The translations under genes were made by a program, and so were the position numbers. A stretch of DNA of 41,429 bases from NCBI RefSeq assembly GCF_009296175.1, contig NZ_VOSK01000040.1, positions 1 to 41,429 on the forward strand, given 5' to 3'. Each line of letters begins with the position of its first letter. Position 1 is the stretch's first letter. This document shows positions 1 through 8,271 of this stretch, piece by piece. Source of the DNA: Microvirga tunisiensis (GTDB lineage: Bacteria; Pseudomonadota; Alphaproteobacteria; Rhizobiales; Beijerinckiaceae). The notes under the pieces were generated by a model. The model saw only the letters and a program-made list of their open reading frames with translations. It ran no database searches and was not told where the DNA came from.

Positions 1-71
1 CCCAACAGCTCCAGCACCAACCGCTTCAGATCGGCGTTCGACAGGCCATCAAGATCCGGGGCCGGTGACAT
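1..71 (-). CDS. IS66-family transposase, N-terminal fragment (runs off the left edge)
   Basis: Read on the minus strand from an ATG at 71, the first 23 codons give MSPAPDLDGLSNADLKRLVLELL. From memory this matches the usual opening of IS66-type TnpC transposases: a short acidic lead, a leucine-rich L-x-x-A-x-L-K-x-L-V segment, then a coiled coil that would lie off the window. The gene points away from hspQ, whose start is only 78 bp from this ATG, so the end of the element must lie within 72-149 if it is intact. I could not identify a terminal inverted repeat with confidence. Only 23 codons are visible, so the family call rests on pattern memory. Confidence 0.5.
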   Translation of the reverse strand, partial: MSPAPDLDGLSNADLKRLVLELL

Positions 72-149
72 GCAGGGGATTGAATCAGAATTGTCGCTGC
101 GCCGGAACCCCGACCCGCCAGCTCAGCCCGGACTTTTGCCAATGTTACC

Positions 150-479
150 ATGAAAGCGAGTTCAGTAAAATTCGCGCTCGGCCAAGTGGTTCGGCACCGG
201 GTCTTCGATTTCAGGGGGCTCATCTTCGACGTCGACCCGGAATTCGACAACACGGAGGACTGGTGGCTGTCGATCCCTGAGGAAGTGCGGCCCCACAAGG
301 ACCAGCCCTTCTACCACCTCTTCGCCGAGAACGCGGAAACCGAATACATCGCCTACGTTTCCGAGCAGAATCTCCTGCCCGACCATTCCGGTGAGCCGCT
401 GCGCAATCCGATGATTGCCGAGATGTTCACCCGGGATAAGAATGGCAGCTACAAGGCCCATCCGATCCTGGCCAACTGA
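150..479 (+). CDS. hspQ: Heat shock protein HspQ (YccV-like, hemimethylated-DNA-binding family)
   Basis: The 109-residue protein is a full-length HspQ/YccV domain. It opens with the K-F-A-x-G-Q-V-V-R-H-R motif (residues 7-17), continues through F-R-G-x-I-F-D-V-D-P-E-F (21-32), and contains P-H-K-D-Q-P-F-Y-H-L and A-E-Y/T-E-Y-I-A-Y-V-S-E-Q-N-L. Known members bind hemimethylated origin DNA or act as specificity enhancers of Lon protease during heat stress; cytoplasmic. The ATG at 150 fits the family N-terminus but has no recognisable Shine-Dalgarno sequence (upstream bases are TTTTGCCAATGTTACC). A transposase fragment starts only 78 bp upstream on the other strand, so the native promoter may have been displaced. 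A strong terminator follows 20 bp after the stop. Confidence 0.93.
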   Translation: MKASSVKFALGQVVRHRVFDFRGLIFDVDPEFDNTEDWWLSIPEEVRPHKDQPFYHLFAENAETEYIAYVSEQNLLPDHSGEPLRNPMIAEMFTRDKNGSYKAHPILAN

Positions 480-499
480 GATCCTCGTCAAGCCGAACG

Positions 500-529
500 A
501 AAACGCCGGGCTGTTGAGCCCGGCGTTTT
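500..529. terminator. Bidirectional intrinsic terminator between hspQ and ialB
   Basis: A perfect 13-bp stem (AAAACGCCGGGCT, 500-512) pairs with 517-529 around a GTTG loop. The A-run on the left arm and T-run on the right arm provide a U-tract on either strand. It lies between the convergent ends of hspQ (479) and the IalB gene (552), so it can serve both. Confidence 0.93.
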
Positions 530-551
530 CGTTTGTTCGATGCCTCGAGCC

Positions 552-1337
552 TTACGGCTTGGGAGCAGCCGGAGCCGGAGCGCCCGGAGCGGCAGCGCCC
601 GGAGCAGCGGCACCGCCACTCTGGAGCATGCGCTGGCGCATCTCTTCGCTCTTCTTCTGCAGCTCTTCCTGGAGCTTCTTCTGCTGCTCCTCGAGCACCT
701 TCGGGTCGTTCGGAGGACCGTCGAAGGCCTTGCCGAAGCCTGCCGCCGGAACGGCGAAGGTGATCTCGCGGCCCATCTGGTTCTGGACGCTAACGTTCAG
801 GTTGGCGCCCTTCTTGATGGCGGCGATGAAGTCGTCCTTCACCTGGGCCTCGGCGAAGCAGCCGTTGGGCAGGCACATGACGTAGCGGCCGGGGGTCGCC
901 TGACCCTGATCGACGGCGAAGCGCAGGCCGGGCTGCAGGAGCAGGCCGAGCGGCATCACGAAGCGTACGACCTTCTGCGGCTGCTGGCCCTTCACGTCAT
1001 AGACGGCGAGAGCGAGAACCGGCTGGCCCTGATCCGACACGAAGTCGCGGGTGGTGTAGCAGATCTCGGTGTTGGTGTTCTGGTCCTTGCCGCAGACCTT
1101 GGTCCATTCCGGCTGGGACGGCTCGGCCTTCACGGTCACGACCGTGGGGCCGGCATTCTGCTGCGGCTGGGCGCCTGGAGCCGGCTGCTGGGCCGGAGCG
1201 GCGGGACGGGCAGCCGGAGCGGCGGGCCTTTGAGCCGGAGCGGTCTGAGCCAGAACGGGTGCGCTCACCAGAAGGGCCAGAGCTGTTGCCAGGCCACGGG
1301 TCCCCCCCAGGCTCGCGAAGCGTGTCGCGAATGACAT
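552..1337 (-). CDS. Invasion-associated locus B (IalB) family periplasmic protein
   Basis: The 261-residue protein has an N-terminal signal peptide (hydrophobic stretch about residues 16-29, cleavage after A-L-V-S-A-P-V-L-A). An Ala/Pro/Gln-rich linker follows (to about 65). The IalB domain contains W-T-K-V-C-G, an E-I-C-Y-T-T-R motif, and the later C-L-P-N-G-C-F-A pair of cysteines typical of this family. A charged Lys/Glu/Gln-rich helix follows (about residues 215-240), then an Ala/Pro/Gly-rich tail. IalB proteins were named from Bartonella, where they aid erythrocyte invasion; in free-living Rhizobiales the role is unknown, probably envelope-related. The gene is monocistronic and converges on hspQ across the shared terminator. 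The start at 1337 is supported by the signal peptide that follows it. Confidence 0.88.
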   Translation of the reverse strand: MSFATRFASLGGTRGLATALALLVSAPVLAQTAPAQRPAAPAARPAAPAQQPAPGAQPQQNAGPTVVTVKAEPSQPEWTKVCGKDQNTNTEICYTTRDFVSDQGQPVLALAVYDVKGQQPQKVVRFVMPLGLLLQPGLRFAVDQGQATPGRYVMCLPNGCFAEAQVKDDFIAAIKKGANLNVSVQNQMGREITFAVPAAGFGKAFDGPPNDPKVLEEQQKKLQEELQKKSEEMRQRMLQSGGAAAPGAAAPGAPAPAAPKP

Positions 1338-1555
1338 GTCGTTAGATCCTCTTCAGTCGAAAGATCGGCTTTCGAATAGGCCGTTTATCCGGCGTGTTCT
1401 TAACCTGCGATGACGGGGTCCAAATCCTTGCCTAATGTGGCGAAGACAAGACGTGTGGCGCTCCTTTAACCTTTCGTGTGCTAGGTTTCCAGTCACCTGA
1501 GGTAAATTTCTGTACAACATTGCCCAGGTAAGTGCCGTCTTGCACCGGGAGAGCC

Positions 1556-3367
1556 ATGGGCCGCTGGCTTATACGGAATCTGCTGCTTGCTGTTGCCTTT
1601 CTCCTGCCGGGCTTGGGGTCCGCCGCCGCCGAGCAGGGGATGCTGCGTCATGGCATCGCGATGCATGGAGAGCCCGCGCTCGAGCCGGGTTTCGAGCACC
1701 TGCCCTATGCCAACCCGCAGGCGCCGAGAGGCGGCCGAATCACGCTCGCCCTCCAGGGTACCTTCGACAGCCTCAATCCCCTGATCGTTCTGGGCGTCGC
1801 CCCGGACGTGGTGCCGCGCTACGCGCTCCAGAGCCTGATGATGCGCTCGACCGACGAGCCGTTCACGATCTACGGCCTCGTCGCCCGCACCGTTGAGATG
1901 CCGGAGGACCGGAGCTTCATCACCTTCAACCTCGATCCCCGGGCCCGCTTTTCCGACGGCCATCCGCTGACGGCCGAGGATGTGCGCTTCTCGTTCGAGG
2001 CGCTGAAGACATACGGCAAACCCTTTTACCGCTCGAGCTTCGGGCAGGTCAGATCGGTCGAGATTCTGGACCCGCACCGCATCCGGTTCGACCTGTCCGG
2101 CTCGAACGACCGGGAGCTGCCGCTGCTCATCGGCATGACCATGCCGATCTTTCCCGCCCATGCCACCCGGATGGAGACCTTCGACAAGACTTCTCTCACC
2201 CCGCCCATCGGCTCCGGCCCTTATGCTCTGACCGAGGTCAGGCCCGGCGAACGGGTCGTCCTGACCCGCCGCAAGGATTACTGGGGCGAGGATCTGCCCA
2301 TCACCCGCGGGCTCTACAACTTCGACGAGATCCGATACGATTTCTATCGCGATGCCAACAGCTTGTTCGAGGCTTTTAAGGCGGGACTTTACGATTTTAG
2401 GATCGAGGGCGACCCTGGCCAGTGGGCTACGGGCTACGACATTCCCGCCGTCAGGGAGGGCCGCATCGTCCGGGACACCATGTCGACCCGGCTGCCGAAG
2501 GGCATGAACGGCTTCGTCTTCAACACCCGAAAACCCCTGTTCGCCGACGTCAGGGTCCGGGAGGCCATCGGCTACCTGTTCGATTTCGACTGGGTGAACC
2601 GCAACCTGTTCTTCGGCCAGTTGACCCGTTCCGACAGCTATTTCTCCGGTTCCGACCTCGCCTCCACCGGCAGGCCCGCCGATGAAAAGGAGCGGGCCCT
2701 GCTGGCGGCGTTTCCCGGCGCCGTCCGCGAAGACATCCTCGAAGGCCGGTGGGAGCCGCCCGCCGGCGACGGATCGGGCCGGGACCGGGACATGGCGCGA
2801 CGCGCTCTCGCGCTGCTGTCCGAGGCGGGCTGGGTTCTCGAGAACGACGTCCTGCGCAAGAAGGGCAGCGGAGAGCCCTTCGCCTTCGAAATGCTGGTCA
2901 ATTCCCGCTCGCAGGAACGGCTGGCTCTCAACTTCTCGCAATCCCTGGGCAGCATCGGCATTCAGGCGCGGGTGCGCCTCGTCGACGACGTGCAGTACTG
3001 GCGCCGTCTCGCCCGCTTCGACTTCGACATGGTGCAGTGGCTCTGGGCCGGGACGCCCTCCCCGGGCAACGAGCAGCGCAACCGCTGGGGCTCGACTGCG
3101 GCCGGGAGAAGCGGCTCGCACAACCACGCCGGAGTCGCCTCGCCTACAATAGACCACCTCATCGACGCCCTGCTGGAGGCCAGAAGCCGGGAGGATTTCG
3201 TCTCCGCCGTTCGCGCCCTCGATCGGACGCTTCTGTCAGGCTTCTATGTGGTTCCTCTGTTTTACCTGAAAGATCAATGGCTTGCCTACAGCAACGACCT
3301 GAAACGGCCGGACAGGACACCGCTCATGGGGACCAATATCGACACGTGGTGGCGGCCGCCGCGCTAA
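1556..3367 (+). CDS. ABC transporter extracellular solute-binding protein, family 5 (YejA-like peptide binding)
   Basis: The 603-residue protein is a family 5 (DppA/OppA/YejA type) substrate-binding protein. It starts with a signal peptide (residues 1 to about 23, G-R-W-L-I-R-N then a Leu/Ala core). Features match the YejA branch, which feeds peptide or microcin C importers: H-G-I-A-M-H-G near 30, Y-A-N-P-Q-A-P-R-G-G, and a later P-x-G-S-G-P-Y-x-L plus R-R-K-D-Y-W-G-E-D. I chose ATG 1556 over an in-frame GTG at 1532 because GGGAG lies just upstream and the signal peptide begins cleanly there. No permease or ATPase genes flank it; YejA genes usually sit in a yejABEF operon, so this one is an orphan that may use components encoded elsewhere. 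Confidence 0.88.
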   Translation: MGRWLIRNLLLAVAFLLPGLGSAAAEQGMLRHGIAMHGEPALEPGFEHLPYANPQAPRGGRITLALQGTFDSLNPLIVLGVAPDVVPRYALQSLMMRSTDEPFTIYGLVARTVEMPEDRSFITFNLDPRARFSDGHPLTAEDVRFSFEALKTYGKPFYRSSFGQVRSVEILDPHRIRFDLSGSNDRELPLLIGMTMPIFPAHATRMETFDKTSLTPPIGSGPYALTEVRPGERVVLTRRKDYWGEDLPITRGLYNFDEIRYDFYRDANSLFEAFKAGLYDFRIEGDPGQWATGYDIPAVREGRIVRDTMSTRLPKGMNGFVFNTRKPLFADVRVREAIGYLFDFDWVNRNLFFGQLTRSDSYFSGSDLASTGRPADEKERALLAAFPGAVREDILEGRWEPPAGDGSGRDRDMARRALALLSEAGWVLENDVLRKKGSGEPFAFEMLVNSRSQERLALNFSQSLGSIGIQARVRLVDDVQYWRRLARFDFDMVQWLWAGTPSPGNEQRNRWGSTAAGRSGSHNHAGVASPTIDHLIDALLEARSREDFVSAVRALDRTLLSGFYVVPLFYLKDQWLAYSNDLKRPDRTPLMGTNIDTWWRPPR

Positions 3368-3496
3368 CCCAAATGGGCGGCGCATACCACCTATTGTTGA
3401 GCTTCCATTCATGTAGACAATGAAACTAATGCTGCGCTTCGACGTTAGGTGAGCACCTCCTGTCCCATCTGTCGCGTCCAACCGCAGGGTATCGTC

Positions 3497-3841
3497 ATGA
3501 ACGGAATGCCGAAGGTCCTTGTTGTCGACAATGGCGAACGTGCTCCCGACGGCGCTCTCTCTGCAGAGCTGGCCGGCATGGGATATGCGAGCGTCACGAC
3601 CCCCTTCGAGGCCGCGGACGACGTTCTAGCCCTGATCCCGAGCCCGGCTGCCGTGGTGCTTCAAATGCCTCGCCAGGCCGGATGGGCCGAGCGCCGCCGC
3701 TTCATGGAGCTCGCCAGCCGCCTGCGCAAGAATCTGGCGGAGAGCGGGACGCCCGTCATCATCACGGGCGGTGTGAACGGGGCCGCCACGATGCTCCAGA
3801 ACCAGCTCAGCATGCACGCCGTCGCGGCGCCGGATCTCTGA
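3497..3841 (+). CDS. Small CheY-like receiver-domain protein lacking the phospho-acceptor Asp
   Basis: The 114-residue protein reads like a stand-alone receiver fold: K-V-L-V-V-D-N-G for strand 1, A-A-V-V-L-Q-M-P for strand 3 and loop, and T-P-V-I-I-T-G-G for strand 4. In a working receiver the strand-3 motif is D-L-x-M-P; here the Asp position is Val, so phosphorylation at the normal site is not expected. The conserved C-terminal Lys is also not obvious. ATG 3497 is preferred over the upstream GTG 3449 because AGGG lies about 7 nt before it. It stands alone between the YejA-like gene and a repeat. The fold assignment is inference; function is unknown. Confidence 0.6.
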   Translation: MNGMPKVLVVDNGERAPDGALSAELAGMGYASVTTPFEAADDVLALIPSPAAVVLQMPRQAGWAERRRFMELASRLRKNLAESGTPVIITGGVNGAATMLQNQLSMHAVAAPDL

Positions 3842-3901
3842 CACACGTCCATCCCAATTAGGCTCAGGCGGCCCTCGGAGGCCGACGAAGATTCGTTCCG
3901 C

Positions 3902-3992
3902 CGTCATCACCGGCCCTGTGCCCGTGATCTCGGTTGCTTGAGGCGGCGCACCCCTTCGTATCGGGATGGCCGGGACAAGCCCGGCCATGACG
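3902..3992. repeat. Double-hairpin dispersed repeat, copy 1 (3' side of mfd)
   Basis: A 91-bp unit with one palindromic arm at each end: ATCACCGGCCCTGTGCCCGTGAT on the left and ATGGCCGGGACAAGCCCGGCCAT on the right. The outermost bases CGTCA and TGACG are also inverted. It is about 80 percent identical by eye to 7726-7815, in the same orientation. Spurious reading frames across such units give the M-A-G-L-V-P-A-I type peptides often mis-annotated in Rhizobiales. It may act as a REP/BIME-like element or transcription attenuator downstream of mfd. Confidence 0.85.
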
Positions 3993-4051
3993 TGAGAGAT
4001 TGTGATCCTCCGCGCACGAAGTGCGGGAGGGGCAGTCGATGATCCAGCCTC

Positions 4052-7000
4052 TTATGCCGCCTTCTTCTCCGCGATGCGCACGAGGCTGCGCAGGATCGTG
4101 GTCGAGGCCTTGATGCGCTCGTCCGGGGTCTCGACGTCGCGAATGAAGACGATCTTCATGTCGGGACGTACCTTCGCGAAGGAGGCCTGCTCGGTGACGT
4201 AGGAGATGAGGCCGGTCGGATTGGCGAAGGAATTGTCGCGGAACGAGATGATAATGCCCTTCGGCCCTCCATCCACCTTTTCCACGTTGGCACGGCGGCA
4301 GAGCACCTTGATCGCCATGATCTTGAGAAGCTGGTCGACCTCGGACGGCACGGGGCCGAACCGGTCCACCAGCTCCGCCCGGAAGGCGTCGATTTCCTGA
4401 TCGGTCTCGAAGGTCGAGAGGCGGCGGTAGAGGCCCAGCCGCAGCTGCAGATCGGCGATGTAGCTCTCCGGGATCATCACCGGCGAGCCGACCGCGATGG
4501 TGGGCGACCATTGATCCTCAGCCGGCTCCTCGATGCCGGCCTTGAGCTGCGCCACCGCCTCCTCCAGCATCTGCTGGTAGAGCTCGTAGCCGACCTCCTT
4601 GATGTGGCCGGACTGCTCCTCGCCCAAGAGGTTGCCCGCGCCGCGGATGTCGAGATCGTGCGAGGCGAGCTGGAAGCCGGCTCCCAGGGTATCGAGGGTC
4701 TGCAGCACCTTCAGGCGCCGCTCCGCCTGAACCGTCAGCGACTTGTTGGCCGGGACCGAGAACAGGGCATAGGCACGGGTCTTGGAGCGCCCGACGCGTC
4801 CGCGCAGCTGGTAGAGCTGGGACAGGCCGAACATGTCGGCCCGGTGGACGATGAGCGTGTTGGCGGTCGGAATGTCGAGGCCCGATTCCACGATGGTGGT
4901 GGAGAGCAGGATGTCGTACTTGCCCTCGTAGAAGGCCGTCATGACGTCCTCCAGCTGACCGGCCGCCATCTGGCCGTGCGCCACCGCCACCTTCGCCTCC
5001 GGCACCTCCTTATCGAGGAAGGCCTTCACGTCGCCGAGATCGTCGAGGCGTGGCACCACGTAGAACGCCTGTCCGCCCCTGTAGCGCTCGCGCAGGAGCG
5101 CCTCGCGGATGAGCAGCGGATCGAAGGGCGTGATGAAGGTGCGCACCGCCAGGCGGTCCACCGGAGGCGTCGTGATCAGCGACAGCTCGCGGCCCCCCGT
5201 GAGAGCAAGCTGCAGGGTGCGCGGGATCGGCGTGGCCGAGAGGGTCAGCACGTGAACCTCGGCGCGCAGCTCCTTCAGGCGCTCCTTGTGCGACACTCCG
5301 AAATGCTGCTCCTCGTCGACGATGATGAGGCCGAGGTCCTTGAACTTGATCGTCTTGCCGAGCACGGCATGGGTGCCGATGACGATGTCGACCGATCCGT
5401 CGGCCAGCCCCTCCTTGGTCTTCTTCATCTCGGCGGCCGGCACGAAGCGGGACGCCTGGGCCACGTTGAGAGGCAGGCCCCTAAAGCGGTCGCAGAAGGT
5501 GCGGTAATGCTGGCGGGAGAGCAGCGTCGTCGGCACCACCACGGCCACCTGCTTGCCGCCCATGGCGGCCACGAAGGCGGCCCGCAGCGCCACCTCGGTC
5601 TTGCCGAAGCCGACGTCGCCGCAGACGAGACGATCCATCGGGCGGCCCGAGGCCATGTCGTCGAGCACGGCCTCGATGGCGTTGAGCTGGTCCTCGGTCT
5701 CGTCATAGGGGAAGCGGGAAGCGAACTCGTCGTAGAGCCCCTCCGGCGGCGTCAGGCGCGGGGCGTCCTTGAGGATGCGGGCGGCAGCGATCTTCATGAG
5801 CGCGCCCGCCATCTCCCGGATGCGCTGCTTCATGCGGGCCTTGCGTGCCTGCCAAGCCCCGCCGCCGAGCTTGTCGAGCTGGACCTCCGTCTCCTCGGAG
5901 CCGTAGCGGGTCAGAAGCTCGATGTTCTCCACCGGAAGGAACAGGCGGTCGCCGCCCGCATAATGCAGCTCGAGGCAGTCATGCGGCGCCCCCGCGGCCT
6001 CGATGGTCTTCAGCCCCTCGAAGCGCCCGATGCCATGATCCACGTGGACCACGAGATCGCCCGGCGTCAGCGCCGCGACTTCAGTGAGAAAATCCTGCGG
6101 CCGCTTGGACTTGCGCTTCTGGCGCACCAGACGATCGCCCAGGATGTCCTGCTCGCTGATGACGACGAGATCGGCCGTCTCGAAGCCCGATTCCAGAGGC
6201 CAGATACCGACCGGGATTTCGTTGCGCGGATAGGCCATCGCGTCCGAGAAGCGCGCGATGGGCTTCGTCTGGCGCAAGTCGTGGTCCTGCAGCACGTGGC
6301 AGAGGCGCTCCCGCGAGCCCTCGGTCCAGGCGCCAAGCATCACGCGCTTCTTGGCGGCCTGGAGGTCGCGGATGTGCCGGATCACCGCCTCGAACACGTT
6401 GGCGTTCTCGTCCGCGCGCTCGGCGATGAAGTTGCGGCCCTGGCGTGCCTCGCAGTCGATGACGAGACGACCGGCCGACTCCGGGAGCGCGAACGGCGTG
6501 AGCCGCGCGAGCGGAAGTCCCGCGGTGCGCTCGGACCATTCCTCGGGCTTGAAATAGAGCGCATCCGGCGGCAGCGGGCGATAGGGCGCGACGCCGGATT
6601 GGTTCTGCCCCATGCCCTCGCGGCGGGCGTCGTAATAATCCTTCACCTGGGCAAGGCGCTCGGCAGCGGCATCGTCGGCCAGCGCATCGAACACGACCGG
6701 AATGCCCGGCAAATAATTGAGCAGCGTGTCGAGATGGTCGTGGAACAGCGGCATCCAGTGTTCGAGACCGGGATAGCGCCGCCCCTCGCTGATCGCCTCG
6801 TAGAGCCGGTCGTCGCGGGTGGGGGCACCGAAGGCCGCCACATAGGCCTGCCGGAAGCGCCGGATGCTCTCGGTGGTGAGCTGAACCTCGCTCATGGGCA
6901 CGAGATCCAGGGAGCGCAGGGTCCCGACCGTGCGCTGCGTCTCGGGGTCGAAGGCGCGGATCGATTCGAGCGCATCGCCGAAGAAGTCGAGGCGAACTGG

Positions 7001-7573
7001 GTTGGGCAGCCCTGCCGGAAAGAGATCGATGATGCCGCCGCGCACCGCGTATTCGCCCGTGTCCCGAACGGTGCCCGTGCGCAGGAAGCCGTTGGCCTCC
7101 AGCCAGTTGATCAGTTGCGTCGTGTCGACCACGTTGCCAGGCGCTGCCGAGAAGGTCTCCGCCGCAATGCGGGATTTCGGGGGCACGCGCTGGACCAGGG
7201 CGTTCACGGTCGTCGACAGGATGCGCGGCTTGTCCTCGGAGGTCTTGGAGCGGGCGAGCCGCGCGAGCGTCGTCATCCGCTGCGCGGTGATCGCGGCATT
7301 GGGCGAAACACGATCATAGGGCTGGCAGTCCCAGGCCGGGAACGTCAGGATCTCGATCTCGGGCGCGATGAAGGCGAGGCTGCTGGCGAAATTCTGCTGC
7401 CGCTGCCCGTCGCGGGCGACATGGACCAGAACGGCCGGACCTTCCACCTGCCCCGACAGGCCGCGCGCGAGATCGGCGACGGCAAGCGCGTCGAAGCCGT
7501 CCGGCACGCTGGACAACGTCAGGCTTTGACCCTTCTTCAGGGCATCGAGGGCACGGGTCAGGGCTGGCTTCAT
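4052..7573 (-). CDS. mfd: Transcription-repair coupling factor Mfd
   Basis: Mfd recognises stalled RNA polymerase on damaged DNA, pushes it off with its ATP-driven translocase, and recruits UvrA for nucleotide excision repair. The 1173-residue length is normal. The N-terminal UvrB-homology region is present (P-A-W-D-C-Q-P-Y-D-R near residue 80), followed by the RNA-polymerase-interacting domain (P-G-D-L-V-V-H-V-D-H-G-I-G-R-F). The RecG-like motor has Walker A G-D-V-G-F-G-K-T with Lys 658 and a D-E-E-Q box at 753-756, then L-S-A-T-P-I-P-R-T-L and Q-L-R-G-R-V-G-R-S. A TRCF C-terminal domain ends the protein. It sits beside sdhE and recG, a neighbourhood common in alphaproteobacteria, and is bracketed by two copies of the same repeat. 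Confidence 0.98.
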   Translation of the reverse strand: MKPALTRALDALKKGQSLTLSSVPDGFDALAVADLARGLSGQVEGPAVLVHVARDGQRQQNFASSLAFIAPEIEILTFPAWDCQPYDRVSPNAAITAQRMTTLARLARSKTSEDKPRILSTTVNALVQRVPPKSRIAAETFSAAPGNVVDTTQLINWLEANGFLRTGTVRDTGEYAVRGGIIDLFPAGLPNPVRLDFFGDALESIRAFDPETQRTVGTLRSLDLVPMSEVQLTTESIRRFRQAYVAAFGAPTRDDRLYEAISEGRRYPGLEHWMPLFHDHLDTLLNYLPGIPVVFDALADDAAAERLAQVKDYYDARREGMGQNQSGVAPYRPLPPDALYFKPEEWSERTAGLPLARLTPFALPESAGRLVIDCEARQGRNFIAERADENANVFEAVIRHIRDLQAAKKRVMLGAWTEGSRERLCHVLQDHDLRQTKPIARFSDAMAYPRNEIPVGIWPLESGFETADLVVISEQDILGDRLVRQKRKSKRPQDFLTEVAALTPGDLVVHVDHGIGRFEGLKTIEAAGAPHDCLELHYAGGDRLFLPVENIELLTRYGSEETEVQLDKLGGGAWQARKARMKQRIREMAGALMKIAAARILKDAPRLTPPEGLYDEFASRFPYDETEDQLNAIEAVLDDMASGRPMDRLVCGDVGFGKTEVALRAAFVAAMGGKQVAVVVPTTLLSRQHYRTFCDRFRGLPLNVAQASRFVPAAEMKKTKEGLADGSVDIVIGTHAVLGKTIKFKDLGLIIVDEEQHFGVSHKERLKELRAEVHVLTLSATPIPRTLQLALTGGRELSLITTPPVDRLAVRTFITPFDPLLIREALLRERYRGGQAFYVVPRLDDLGDVKAFLDKEVPEAKVAVAHGQMAAGQLEDVMTAFYEGKYDILLSTTIVESGLDIPTANTLIVHRADMFGLSQLYQLRGRVGRSKTRAYALFSVPANKSLTVQAERRLKVLQTLDTLGAGFQLASHDLDIRGAGNLLGEEQSGHIKEVGYELYQQMLEEAVAQLKAGIEEPAEDQWSPTIAVGSPVMIPESYIADLQLRLGLYRRLSTFETDQEIDAFRAELVDRFGPVPSEVDQLLKIMAIKVLCRRANVEKVDGGPKGIIISFRDNSFANPTGLISYVTEQASFAKVRPDMKIVFIRDVETPDERIKASTTILRSLVRIAEKKAA

Positions 7574-7725
7574 GATGAGGTATCGGGTCTGAGATCAAGA
7601 AGAACGCAGGCGATTCCGCCCGGTTCGTCGAATGAGAGAAAAGAGGGATGGTGTAGTCCGACGCCGTGCTTCCTGTCATCCCTGTTGAGGTGTTTTGCTT
7701 CCTCTCACCGAGCATCGTCCTCCCA

Positions 7726-7815
7726 CGTCATCACCGGCCTCGTGCCGGTGATCTCGATTGATTGAGGTACAGCGTTTTTCCAATCGGGATGGCCGGGACA
7801 AGCCCGGCCATGACG
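7726..7815. repeat. Double-hairpin dispersed repeat, copy 2 (between sdhE and mfd)
   Basis: This 90-bp copy is close to 3902-3992 and has better-preserved arms: ATCACCGGC-ctcgt-GCCGGTGAT at the left and ATGGCCGGG-acaag-CCCGGCCAT at the right, with about 36 bp between. It fills much of the 313-bp gene-free stretch 7574-7886; I see nothing else supported there. It lies upstream of mfd and downstream of sdhE, so it could separate or attenuate read-through between them. Confidence 0.85.
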
Positions 7816-7886
7816 AGGGAGCCTACATTCAAGTGCTCTTACTCTAAGTATCCTGCAAGGCAGGAAGAGCCTTCGCGGGGAGGTCT

Positions 7887-8183
7887 TCAACTATGAATCG
7901 GCGAGGTGTGGGTGTGGAACGCCTTCAGCCGCTTGAACAGGGGCGTGTCGTAGTTCTGCGGAGTTTCGATCTCGCCCGTGATCCAGCCGAGCAGGTCCCG
8001 GTCGGTCACCTCGATCAGGCGCTCGAACTCGGCGAGGTCCTCTTCCGAGAGCTCGCCGATCTGCGCGTCCGCGAAGCGGCCCATGATCAGGTCCATCTCC
8101 CGCATGCCGCGATGCCAGGAGCGATACAGGATCTGCCTGCGACGGATGTCGAGGCCGGCGCTGCTGCGTGTCGTTCCGCTCAT
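7887..8183 (-). CDS. sdhE: FAD assembly factor SdhE (succinate dehydrogenase assembly factor 2 family)
   Basis: The 98-residue protein belongs to the SdhE/SDHAF2 (DUF339) family, which helps attach FAD covalently to the flavoprotein subunit of succinate dehydrogenase. The signature is clear: R-R-R-Q-I-L-Y-R-S-W-H-R-G-M-R-E-M-D (residues about 14-31) contains the R-G-x-x-E motif that contacts SdhA. A D-L-L-G-W-I-T-G segment follows, typical of the second half. I use ATG 8183, which has GGAG 7-8 nt upstream and gives the family length; the frame stays open further upstream into recG, but that part is not SdhE-like. It is divergent from recG with 88 bp between starts. Confidence 0.95.
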   Translation of the reverse strand: MSGTTRSSAGLDIRRRQILYRSWHRGMREMDLIMGRFADAQIGELSEEDLAEFERLIEVTDRDLLGWITGEIETPQNYDTPLFKRLKAFHTHTSPIHS

Positions 8184-8271
8184 GACAATGCTCCGATCTG
8201 ATAAGATTGCGTCGCCTAAGGGCGGCTTGGCCGCTATATAACCATCTCCCTCCCCGTTGCCACCCGATTGA

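Noticed and set aside
1493..3157. 554-codon minus-strand open frame opposite the YejA-like gene
   Set aside because: Antisense shadow; no recognisable domain and the sense gene is complete with a signal peptide.
3864..4052. Short open frames with M-A-G-L-V-P-A-I type peptides near the repeat
   Set aside because: These arise from the palindromic repeat itself and recur wherever such repeats occur; not real genes.
4511..7765. 1084-codon plus-strand open frame opposite mfd
   Set aside because: High-GC shadow of mfd; the protein is rich in Arg, His and Leu with no family motif, while mfd on the other strand is unmistakable.
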